From: a virus
Virus record (IMG/VR): IMGVR_UViG_3300043435_000165
Coordinates: 1-20,520 of that record
DNA length: 20,520 nt
Reading direction: 5' to 3' (one strand)
Shown: positions 14,073 to 20,520 of the stretch, one piece after another
Numbering within the stretch: position 1 is the first letter of the stretch
How the letters are laid out: the number at the start of each line of letters is the position of its first letter
The notes under the pieces: model-generated
The model's database searches: none
The model's input: only the letters and a program-made list of their open reading frames with translations
Told to the model about the DNA's origin: nothing
Made by a program: the position numbers and the translations under genes

Positions 14073-14101
14073 ATTATAACAAAACTATTAACACTTGTCA
14101 A
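14073..14101 (-). promoter_or_regulatory. Sigma-70 promoter of the winged-helix gene
   Basis: TTGACA (14101-14096), 17 bases, TATAAT (14078-14073) on the minus strand, a full consensus match. It lies directly after the stop of the MoxR-like gene. Confidence 0.87.
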
Positions 14102-14115
14102 CAGTTTTTAGGCAA

Positions 14116-15300
14116 TTAGAATGGTACTTCATCACTGTTTGCCGAGACTGCTTCTACGTTCACTTGTTGGTTACTGGTATTGGCACCAGCATCTAACTTG
14201 GCGTACAGGTCAATAAACGATAACTTGGTATCGGTATCAAAACGGTTCAAGCAGAGAGCAATTGCTTTCATGCGGTCGCCATGCACAGAGTACGTTTTGC
14301 AAATGTGAACCAGACGGCGGGTAGAAATAATTTCATCAACACCACCTTCAGCAAACGTTTTACGGATTACATCAGCCCATGTTACCAACTTTTCGGCAAA
14401 CTCATCATCAGAACGGTTCAATGAAGCCAATTCTTTCTTAATGATTTTCTTCTCAATGTTGATTGGAGGAAACTCTTGCTCATATGTATTCAAGAAACGT
14501 TCGAGGAAAGCCTCATTCAAAACATTGGTGAACATGTAACGACCATCTTCTGAGCCTTTACCTTTTGTATTGGCAGTAGCCACAATTGTAAAACCTTCAG
14601 CAGGTGCAACCATTTCATTCTTCTTTTTAAGCAAGAAAGGTCTGCCTTCTAAAACACGTTGCAGGCAGGACAGATTCTGAGCACCATAATCAATTTCATC
14701 AATACACAGCACAGCGCCTTGTCGAGCCGCAACGGTAACTGGACCATCACGCCATTCCATTTGACCATTAATCAAAACATAATTGCCAAGCAAATCACTT
14801 TCATCGGTATCAGGTGTCATTGATACGCAAACAAATTTACGTTTTGCTTTAGCGCAAGCTTGTTCAACTGACATTGTTTTGCCGTTGCCAGATTGACCAG
14901 TAATAAAAATTGGGAAAAACAATTTGCTTTGTACAACGGAAAGCAAATCATCAAAGTTACCAAAGGGAACATAATTGCTATATGTTTTTGGAACTAGATT
15001 TTCAGTTTCAAGGTCAGTAACAATATTTGCAATACGATTGCCACTGGAAACAACAGGTTCAGATTTTTTCATTTGCAAAACTTGTGCAGCTGCCATGTTA
15101 ACTACACTGGCATTATTAGAGGGAACTTTATATAGACCACGACCTGCACGGAAGTCCATATCTTTCAAATACCACTGGGGTAACTTAATATCATTTTCTA
15201 CACAAAGGTCTTTAATGTCCTGTAGTGTAAAAATACTTTTGCCTGTAGCAGAGGCAATAGAAATAAACTTCTCACGTTTGTCAGTTTGAATACCACGCAT
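14116..15300 (-). CDS. cobS: MoxR/CobS-like AAA+ ATPase
   Basis: I choose ATG 15300, preceded by GGAG at nine bases, over the two Met codons at 15318 and 15315. The 394-residue protein has an N-terminal helical region, Walker A GQSGNGKT (135-142), Walker B with CIDEID (199-204), the sensor 1 ATAN (241-244) and an ERF element (267-269), a layout shared by CobS and MoxR ATPases. These act with VWA-domain partners as metal chelatase motors or remodelling machines, and the VWA gene lies immediately upstream. Phage copies are widely labelled CobS, but no cobalt chelatase large subunit is here, so a cobalamin role is unproven. The C-terminus NSDEVPF resembles the SSB tail. Confidence 0.88.
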   Translation of the reverse strand: MRGIQTDKREKFISIASATGKSIFTLQDIKDLCVENDIKLPQWYLKDMDFRAGRGLYKVPSNNASVVNMAAAQVLQMKKSEPVVSSGNRIANIVTDLETENLVPKTYSNYVPFGNFDDLLSVVQSKLFFPIFITGQSGNGKTMSVEQACAKAKRKFVCVSMTPDTDESDLLGNYVLINGQMEWRDGPVTVAARQGAVLCIDEIDYGAQNLSCLQRVLEGRPFLLKKKNEMVAPAEGFTIVATANTKGKGSEDGRYMFTNVLNEAFLERFLNTYEQEFPPINIEKKIIKKELASLNRSDDEFAEKLVTWADVIRKTFAEGGVDEIISTRRLVHICKTYSVHGDRMKAIALCLNRFDTDTKLSFIDLYAKLDAGANTSNQQVNVEAVSANSDEVPF

Positions 15301-15334
15301 TACGAATAACTCCATCAATCAATTCAATATACCA

Positions 15335-15362
15335 ATTATATCAAAACCACAGCATTTGTCAA
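15335..15362 (-). promoter_or_regulatory. Sigma-70 promoter of the MoxR-like gene
   Basis: TTGACA (15362-15357), 16 bases, TATAAT (15340-15335) on the minus strand. An 11-bp perfect inverted repeat abuts the -35 on its upstream side. Confidence 0.85.
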
Positions 15363-15392
15363 TAGTACTGTTGCATAAAAACAACAGTACTA
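15363..15392. repeat. 11-bp perfect inverted repeat abutting the MoxR promoter
   Basis: TAGTACTGTTG (15363-15373) and CAACAGTACTA (15382-15392) flank an 8-base loop. It lies between the VWA gene stop and the -35 of the next promoter. No T-tract follows on the minus strand, so an operator or RNA-processing hairpin is as plausible as a terminator. Confidence 0.75.
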
Positions 15393-15404
15393 CTTTAGTA
15401 TTAC
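15391..15404. repeat. 14-base direct repeat, copy at the VWA gene 3' end
   Basis: TACTTTAGTATTAC covers the VWA stop codon and is repeated exactly at 17757-17770 in the leader of the same gene. The two copies flank the coding region in direct orientation. Confidence 0.8.
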
Positions 15405-17689
15405 ATTGCGATTTCACCAATGAAACGGTTAACCAAGACACGGCTTACCTGTTTTTTCTTATTCATTTTGATAAATGCGGTACGCAATTTAGCAGCAGTG
15501 ACATTGCCTTCAACGGACAATTCATCATCTTCAACATCTAAATCACTTCCACCAGGAATCAAAAAGAACTTATTGTAACCTTTATTTTTGGATTCCAAAA
15601 ACTTGGCTGCTTTAATCACTTTGAGCATTTCACGTGCTTCTTCTTTCTCACGCAACCAACGATTGTGTGACCTGTTATAATCATATTTTTCTTCTTTAGT
15701 TTCTGGTGTTTCATTACCAGAAATATACTTGCGTTGAATAGCAGCTCTTGCACCAACACCTGTACCAATCAAAAAGAAACCAACAATCTTTGCACCAGTA
15801 ACGTGGCGATACCAATTAAAAATTCCTGTACGCATTGGATCATCATCTTTAGATTGTTCTTCATTTACCAAAAGTGTTTCGAATTTAGATTCGGTATCAC
15901 GAATAACTACTGATTGTGTTTTAACATTAAAATAATCAAATCTTGGTGAACCATAATCATTATTTTCGCCAGTAAAATAACCAGAAATACTATCAGCATC
16001 GCCATCATGAATTAATATCATGTTAACAATATCAAGATTATTCACTTTGCGGAATTCATTAGTAATATACCGAGAAGCAATCATAGCTTCAACCATTGGT
16101 GTATTAGATAATGTTTCTGATAATGGTCTGTCAATCTTACGTGAAAAACGTGGCATATAAGAATGCATTAATGAAATCATATTACGAAGGCAACGATTAA
16201 ACTCAGCATTACCCATACGTGAATTCATATACTCACGCATATAAACATCAGACAAATACAAATCTTTCTCACCTCTTGAGAAGGATGGTTTCTGAACAAC
16301 GCTATCACCTAAATCCATACCTCTAGAGAAAGTGCAATTGCCAAAACCATAAACAACAAAAGGAATATTCACTTTGCGGCAGAACATGGTTAGAATCAAA
16401 ATCTGTTCAATTGAACTTTGCATATTGCCGTCCATAGAACCAGAACGGTCAAGTAACAAAACCAATCCGTGTGACTTGCCTTTTGGTATACGCATCATTT
16501 TACGGAAGATATTATCATCAACTTGATATTTGTAAATGCGGGAGATATCAATATCACCAGTCTCCGATATCTTTTGTTTAGAGAACTTGGAGGCAGCTTT
16601 ACGCATTTCAAATTCTTTGGCAAGTAAAGACACATAACGGTCATTACGATTTTTAAATTCTTTCAATAATGAATCTTGAAAACTTCTGTGCTCAGGAATA
16701 GTATTTTCATAATATTTTGTCCAGTGATTCTCCATTAATTCATGTACACGTTTGTATGATGTAATTGAATGTTGTGGGTAGAATTTTGGGATATTAACAT
16801 AAACAAATTCTTTGCTTTTTGCATCTAATAACAGAGCTTCATTATCACGGAACGTTTCATCAGTTTCGCATGTTGGTTCAAAGTTATCATAATAACCATC
16901 AGAATTGGATGTTTCTTTATTACGATTAATTTCGTTTACATAATCATCTTCATCATCAGAATCTGTTTCATCATTTCCTTTTACACTTTCGGTACCATCA
17001 GATTCTCCATCAGATTCTTCATACTCATATTCATCATCACTATAATCATAATCACCATTATCTGATTCTCTATAATTACCGAATTCAATATCTTGTTGGA
17101 TTTTATTAATATCTTGCTGTTCTTTTTTAGAGTAATCAAAGATTGCACCAGTAACTCGAACAACATCTTCCCATGTTTCGCAAGATTCTACCTCACGCAA
17201 TAATGGTTCTTCTTCAGTATTAAATTTAATACCAAGATTATAACCACCTTTAGTAAACAAATTTAATCGGTCAATAAATGGCAAAGCATTTACATCTTCA
17301 TTTTTAATACCGAAAAAATCACGGTCAAGTAATTGACCATAAGCTTTAATGAATGAAGGTTTAATACCTGGAAATTTACGTTTGATTTTCTTTTCGATAC
17401 GGGCATCTTCAATCACATTCAAAAAGTGTTTGAAGTTTTTACTGAATTGTGATTTGCCTGTACTGACAGCATCATGCCAACCTTCTTCAGGGGTTTCTAA
17501 TGCATGACCAACCTCATGGCCAAGCATAAGGTCATACATTTCGCCTGTCATATCTTTCCAGATTGGACAAGTCAAAACACGGTCTTTAAGATTGAACGAA
17601 GCAGTTTGAACTTTTTTGTGTTCAACTGTAAGATTCTCTGAAGCCAGCAACTTGGCTAATTGAGATTTGGATTCTACTGAATATTGCAT
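15401..17689 (-). CDS. cobT: CobT-like VWA protein with HExxH metalloprotease motif
   Basis: I start at ATG 17689; the longer frame's Met at 17710 falls within the promoter -10 region. The 762-residue protein has HEVGH at about 58-62 in an N-terminal zinc-metalloprotease-like region, followed by NVIEDARIE (91-99), which could give a third ligand. A low-complexity Asp/Glu/Tyr-rich linker covers about 208-255. The VWA domain holds the MIDAS motif DRSGSMDG (414-421). Large VWA proteins with this layout (CobT-like) pair with CobS/MoxR ATPases, and that gene lies directly downstream. In phages the pair's function is not established. A basic C-terminus ends in RFIGEIAM. Confidence 0.87.
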   Translation of the reverse strand: MQYSVESKSQLAKLLASENLTVEHKKVQTASFNLKDRVLTCPIWKDMTGEMYDLMLGHEVGHALETPEEGWHDAVSTGKSQFSKNFKHFLNVIEDARIEKKIKRKFPGIKPSFIKAYGQLLDRDFFGIKNEDVNALPFIDRLNLFTKGGYNLGIKFNTEEEPLLREVESCETWEDVVRVTGAIFDYSKKEQQDINKIQQDIEFGNYRESDNGDYDYSDDEYEYEESDGESDGTESVKGNDETDSDDEDDYVNEINRNKETSNSDGYYDNFEPTCETDETFRDNEALLLDAKSKEFVYVNIPKFYPQHSITSYKRVHELMENHWTKYYENTIPEHRSFQDSLLKEFKNRNDRYVSLLAKEFEMRKAASKFSKQKISETGDIDISRIYKYQVDDNIFRKMMRIPKGKSHGLVLLLDRSGSMDGNMQSSIEQILILTMFCRKVNIPFVVYGFGNCTFSRGMDLGDSVVQKPSFSRGEKDLYLSDVYMREYMNSRMGNAEFNRCLRNMISLMHSYMPRFSRKIDRPLSETLSNTPMVEAMIASRYITNEFRKVNNLDIVNMILIHDGDADSISGYFTGENNDYGSPRFDYFNVKTQSVVIRDTESKFETLLVNEEQSKDDDPMRTGIFNWYRHVTGAKIVGFFLIGTGVGARAAIQRKYISGNETPETKEEKYDYNRSHNRWLREKEEAREMLKVIKAAKFLESKNKGYNKFFLIPGGSDLDVEDDELSVEGNVTAAKLRTAFIKMNKKKQVSRVLVNRFIGEIAM

Positions 17690-17712
17690 ATTGTTTCCCG
17701 ATGTATGCATTA

Positions 17713-17740
17713 ATTATAACAGATTAGGGGCATTTGGCAA
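17713..17740 (-). promoter_or_regulatory. Sigma-70 promoter, proximal, of the VWA gene
   Basis: TTGCCA (17740-17735), 16 bases, TATAAT (17718-17713) on the minus strand. Transcription near 17706 leaves about 17 bases of leader before ATG 17689, containing GGGA as a ribosome binding site, which supports that start. Confidence 0.82.
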
Positions 17741-17756
17741 GCCCTTTAAAAATGAG

Positions 17757-17770
17757 TACTTTAGTATTAC
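17757..17770. repeat. 14-base direct repeat, copy in the VWA gene leader
   Basis: TACTTTAGTATTAC, identical to 15391-15404. It lies between the two tandem promoters. Confidence 0.8.
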
Positions 17771-17808
17771 TTATGGAACCGTTGTCCATGTTCGTCTGTA
17801 AAGGTTTA

Positions 17809-17836
17809 ATTATACTGTATCCACGGTAAATGGCAA
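17809..17836 (-). promoter_or_regulatory. Sigma-70 promoter, distal, of the VWA gene
   Basis: TTGCCA (17836-17831), 16 bases, TATAAT (17814-17809) on the minus strand, the same -35 variant and spacing as the proximal promoter 96 bases away. It begins just after the T-run of the upstream terminator. Confidence 0.85.
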
Positions 17837-17839
17837 GCA

Positions 17840-17874
17840 TAAAAAAAGAGATGTTGTATTTCTACAACACCTCT
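17840..17874 (-). terminator. Strong intrinsic terminator of the gene 46 / def / DruA-like unit
   Basis: On the minus strand AGAGGTGTTGTA (17874-17863) pairs with TACAACATCTCT (17858-17847), 12 pairs with one G-U, around a GAAA loop and followed by seven T. It ends the operon that includes peptide deformylase and the DruA-like gene. Confidence 0.92.
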
Positions 17875-17877
17875 AAT

Positions 17878-17940
17878 TGGAGCGGTTTTATGGAGTTTAA
17901 CCAACTTTTCCCTTGGGAGGGACTTTTCACGGAAAACCGC
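17878..17940 (-). ncRNA. Folded 60-base element ending in CCA, tRNA-like
   Basis: Two bases after the DruA-like stop, GCGGTTTT (17940-17933) pairs perfectly with AAAACCGC (17889-17882), followed by T and CCA (17880-17878). Inside, TCCC and GGGA can form a short hairpin, and a TGG/CCA stem with a 7-base TTAAACT loop sits where a T arm would be. The element has no D arm and is too short for a canonical tRNA, so it is a tRNA-like structure, a decayed tRNA or just a multibranched 3' UTR. Confidence 0.4.
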
Positions 17941-17942
17941 AT

Positions 17943-19292
17943 TTATCTTCCTACTTGACTTAGATATTTATCTTTCGTTTCCTGCCATGTCAAATAAATT
18001 AAATCATCATAAAACAATGTTTCGGTAGAGACTTTGTTTTTCTTCTTTAGAAAACCAATCCGACCTCTTGCATGTTTTTCTTTCCATGTATTACTTAGGC
18101 TCTCTGTAGACGTTTCGAACGACTTTTTCAAATCATTGCCGTCACATTTGCCGCAAAGAAAATCATATGTGTTATCATACAATGGACTGAAATAAATTCC
18201 ACGAGCATGTTCTGAACGAATCAACTCTTTTGGAATACCTAACTTCGAATATGTAAATGACAAAGAACGATTCTTATGGTCACGCTTGTATGGTTGACCA
18301 CTAGGTTTCTTTGCAACGTACCACTCAAAGTATTTTCGTGTATGATTCTTTTTCAACCATTCACGTATTTCATATCTTGTGTCTCTTTCTGGTTCAAATG
18401 ATACTGAGCCTGAAGTAAAACCCATCGGCAACCAATGGTCAAGATTATCATACTGACTTAATCCGTTCGCCTTGGTTTTACCATAGAGTGATGTTGTAGT
18501 AACACCAACTAGTGTATCACCATATTGTTTCTTCCACAAATCTTGTACTGTATCAGATAAACAAAGTAAAGCAAGTAATTTACCACCAACATAGTTATAA
18601 CCTAGTGGTTGAAACGGAACAATCGTAGAACCAATGGCAGTATAGTTAATCATACCGCCTTGTGTTTTCTTCTCACGTTCCCAACCAATTACGTTATCTC
18701 TTGGTGTTAAATCTAGGAAGTCGGATGAGATACAGACAACACCAAGGTACTTGCCTGTCTTCTTATCCTGTGCAAAGAAATTTAAATTACGGCCGATGTT
18801 AGAGTTGTTTTTCATTGTTGAAATGAATGTGCGTGCTGTGTTCCATCTTTCAGGTAAATCAGAACGTTTAATTTTCTGAGTTACATTAGTGCCGTCCATA
18901 CCTGTGGAGACCTTCTCACCAGAGTCATCAGTATAGATTAGAACAGGTTCCAAATCTAAATATGCATCAGGTGAATCAGGTGTCCAAATATTGGCCTTTA
19001 CTTCTTCAATCATTGTTCTCTGAGAAGGGTCAATTAACTGCCTCTCAGTTCCAAACAACGTGTTCATCTCCTCAGTTGGATATTTCTCATGCACTTCACA
19101 CCATTTTTGGTACAAGGTATATTCTTTTACATCCATAGCTGATACAAACGTCAAATCTTTCTTAACGTTCTCTGTTAGAACACCCAAATCAATATCTCTA
19201 TAAACAATACCCGAATCTAACCATTTCTGGTATTGTGTTTCGATATCATCTTTAGGATCAAATGCGTATGCCACGTTTATAAGTTCTTTCAA
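17943..19292 (-). CDS. DruA-like (DUF4338-like) protein, paralog B
   Basis: This 449-residue protein has a core resembling DruA/DUF4338: LGVVCISSDFLDLTPRDNVI (183-202) followed by GW, then VPFQPLGYNYVGGKLLALL (225-243), a W253 and YG (257-258), LVGVTTTS (261-268), and W287 before GFTSGS. The family is named for the Druantia anti-phage locus, where its biochemical role is not settled as far as I know. A CGKC pair lies near 385. The open frame has no ATG near its start: TTG 19292 or GTG 19274 are the candidates, both overlapping the peptide deformylase gene; the first ATG would be 19136. It is the last gene before the terminator at 17840. A paralog lies at 1-526. Confidence 0.8.
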   Translation of the reverse strand: MKELINVAYAFDPKDDIETQYQKWLDSGIVYRDIDLGVLTENVKKDLTFVSAMDVKEYTLYQKWCEVHEKYPTEEMNTLFGTERQLIDPSQRTMIEEVKANIWTPDSPDAYLDLEPVLIYTDDSGEKVSTGMDGTNVTQKIKRSDLPERWNTARTFISTMKNNSNIGRNLNFFAQDKKTGKYLGVVCISSDFLDLTPRDNVIGWEREKKTQGGMINYTAIGSTIVPFQPLGYNYVGGKLLALLCLSDTVQDLWKKQYGDTLVGVTTTSLYGKTKANGLSQYDNLDHWLPMGFTSGSVSFEPERDTRYEIREWLKKNHTRKYFEWYVAKKPSGQPYKRDHKNRSLSFTYSKLGIPKELIRSEHARGIYFSPLYDNTYDFLCGKCDGNDLKKSFETSTESLSNTWKEKHARGRIGFLKKKNKVSTETLFYDDLIYLTWQETKDKYLSQVGR

Positions 19293-19854
19293 ATTTCTTT
19301 AGTTGTTTCTTTTGTTTTTCTCTGGCCATCATCATTGTGGTTGGACCAACTCTGTCAGCCATCAACACACCATTCAAATGATCCAACTCATGTAAGAAAC
19401 AACGAGCAGTTACTCCAGTCAAATTCATGTTTACAAGTTCACCTTTTTCATTAGTAAATTCAACATCAATATTGTCTGGACGTCCAATTGTAACAGATAA
19501 TGCAGGGTAAGACAAGCATCCTTCTCTTTCTCGCACAATGTTATCCGATTGTTTAACTACTCTTGGATTGATACAGGTAATTTTAAAATCATCTCTATCG
19601 CCTGTACCGATTACAAACACTCGGGCACGAATACCACATTGATTGGCCGCAAGACCAATACCATTGTACATCTTTCTTGTCAGGTGCATTTGTTTGGAGA
19701 ATCTCTCCATGTTGTTGTTAGGTAACTTGTCTGTATATTCAGGCATTACCTCCTTCAACATACCAAAAGCATCCGAATAAATTGTCAAAGGAACAATTTC
19801 TGACTCCTTGACAACTGTATTACTTTCGGTATTAAACGTTAAGACTTCACTCAT
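19258..19854 (-). CDS. def: Peptide deformylase
   Basis: The enzyme removes the formyl group from the N-terminal Met of new proteins using a metal ion. All three family motifs are present in the 198-residue protein: GIGLAANQCG (65-74), EGCLSYP (111-117) with metal ligand C113, and HELDHLNG (155-162) with H155, E156 and H159. Phages of aquatic bacteria, notably cyanophages, often carry their own copy. An unusual lysine/arginine-rich tail follows (MAREKQKKQLKKFERTYKRG, about 176-195), which may bind the ribosome. The start overlaps the 68-residue gene stop by 8 bases, and its 3' end overlaps the DruA-like gene. Confidence 0.95.
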   Translation of the reverse strand: MSEVLTFNTESNTVVKESEIVPLTIYSDAFGMLKEVMPEYTDKLPNNNMERFSKQMHLTRKMYNGIGLAANQCGIRARVFVIGTGDRDDFKITCINPRVVKQSDNIVREREGCLSYPALSVTIGRPDNIDVEFTNEKGELVNMNLTGVTARCFLHELDHLNGVLMADRVGPTTMMMAREKQKKQLKKFERTYKRGIRI

Positions 19855-20053
19855 TCTTTAGTCCTTCACATAATTTTGCAATCTCTTCATTGGTCAAAAA
19901 GAATTCATATGTTGATGAATGAACAATCTCCTCATCTTCACCTAAAACTTCTTGTACAAAATACACAGCGTTCAAATCTTTTGGTACAAAACAGGGTTTA
20001 ACCTGAACTCGCAATTTAAATGCCGCATCATCTTTAATTAAAAACTCTTTCAT
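19847..20053 (-). CDS. Hypothetical protein, 68 residues
   Basis: A short acidic protein starting at ATG 20053, with GAGG seven bases upstream, two bases after the gene 46 stop. The first half is a beta-type segment (AAFKLRVQVKPCFVP, 10-24), and the C-terminus is helical (TNEEIAKLCEGLKNE, 54-68). I do not recognise a family. The close spacing to gene 46 and overlap with peptide deformylase place it in the same operon. Confidence 0.8.
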   Translation of the reverse strand: MKEFLIKDDAAFKLRVQVKPCFVPKDLNAVYFVQEVLGEDEEIVHSSTYEFFLTNEEIAKLCEGLKNE

Positions 20054-20055
20054 AA

Positions 20056-20520
20056 TTACCTCACTATTCTAGAAAAATTCTTTACCTTCTCAAACCTAAT
20101 CACATTTCGAAACTTGTCTTGTAGTATATCACCTTTGTGTGAAATAACAAACAGATTAACATCTTCCAACATGTGCAGTATCTTCATCAGATTTTCAGTG
20201 CCTTCTGTATCTAGTGAAGAATCAAAGACCTCATCCAGTATCAACAGGTTGGTGTTGGACGAATTCTTTAACTTGGCGACAGCACGCCATGTCAGTAACA
20301 AGGCCATATCAATACGTTGTTTCTCACCTTCAGAGAATGAAGCATAAGAAAACTCATCACGATGCCGAGACTTAATTGTTTCCTTGAATGATTCGTCAAG
20401 GTTAAAGTTCACAAAGAAATCCAGGGAAGATAAATACTTATTGACCAGTTTATTAATGATTGGCAAATACTGGCGAACAATCTTTGTTTTAATGCCAGTA
20501 TCTTTCAACAACACCGCAGC
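20056..20520 (-). CDS. 46: Recombination endonuclease subunit, SbcC/Rad50-like (T4 gp46-like), partial
   Basis: Only the C-terminal 154 residues are visible; the gene enters from the right edge. The SMC/Rad50 signature motif SEGEKQRIDMALLLTWR and Walker B LLILDEVFDSSLD, followed by a D-loop and an ISHKGD H-loop (VISHKGD), identify an ABC-type ATPase head. With gp47 it forms the Mre11/Rad50-like nuclease that makes single-stranded ends for UvsX. Its place upstream of gene 45 agrees with T4 order, although here the deformylase, VWA, MoxR and other genes intervene. The stop TAA is at 20056-20058. Confidence 0.93.
   Translation of the reverse strand, partial: AAVLLKDTGIKTKIVRQYLPIINKLVNKYLSSLDFFVNFNLDESFKETIKSRHRDEFSYASFSEGEKQRIDMALLLTWRAVAKLKNSSNTNLLILDEVFDSSLDTEGTENLMKILHMLEDVNLFVISHKGDILQDKFRNVIRFEKVKNFSRIVR

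Noticed and set aside
17724-17789. A 21-codon open frame in the VWA gene leader, possibly a leader peptide.
   Set aside because: It has no Shine-Dalgarno, overlaps the proximal promoter, and shows no run of regulatory codons.
1-20520. CRISPR arrays, insertion sequences, integrase or attachment sites, and canonical tRNA genes.
   Set aside because: No regularly spaced repeats, transposase or integrase motifs, or full cloverleaf could be found on either strand by eye.

Overview
The window is a stretch of a T4-like (myovirus) phage genome. Every gene that can be supported lies on the minus strand, so transcription runs from high to low coordinates. The DNA is AT-rich and densely packed, with genes overlapping by 1 to 60 bases and no gene-free gap above about 235 bases. 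The replication genes follow the T4 order in the direction of transcription: 46 (recombination nuclease), 45 (sliding clamp), 44 and 62 (clamp loader), regA, 43 (DNA polymerase), uvsX and 41 (helicase). The host cannot be named from the sequence. The promoters are near-perfect sigma-70 type (TTGACA/TTGCCA, 16-17 bp, TATAAT), so the phage uses a bacterial housekeeping sigma factor early. The mix of Hsp20, peptide deformylase, MazG-like, CobS/CobT-like and RegA genes resembles T4-like phages of aquatic bacteria.

Layout from right to left. 20520-17840: end of gene 46, a small unknown, peptide deformylase, a DruA-like (DUF4338-like) protein, then a folded RNA element with a CCA end and a strong terminator. 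17840-14116: two tandem promoters, a large HExxH plus VWA protein (CobT-like), an 11-bp hairpin, a promoter and a MoxR/CobS-like AAA+ ATPase. 14101-12531: a promoter, a leader that can fold as an H-type pseudoknot, a small winged-helix protein, a strong terminator, a glycosyltransferase and a DUF5664-type nucleotide hydrolase. 12547-8251: a promoter, clamp, ParB-like protein, a combined terminator/promoter, clamp loader large subunit, two small proteins, clamp loader small subunit, RegA and a small unknown. 8250-5781: a structured noncoding segment with an intrinsic terminator, Hsp20, dCMP deaminase, cytidylyltransferase, MazG-like protein, a promoter and two small unknowns. 5768-1: DNA polymerase, UvsX, an overlapping small gene, the helicase and a second DruA-like gene cut by the window edge.

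Together these genes build the replisome (41, 43, 44, 45, 62), the recombination-dependent replication machinery (46, uvsX), post-transcriptional control (regA) and dNTP pool management (deaminase and two pyrophosphohydrolase-like proteins). Around that core sit accessory proteins of unclear role. The least explained parts are the two DruA-like paralogs, the MoxR/VWA-metalloprotease pair, the RNA structures at 14022-14067 and 8121-8245, and two proteins whose C-termini look like the tail of bacterial SSB.
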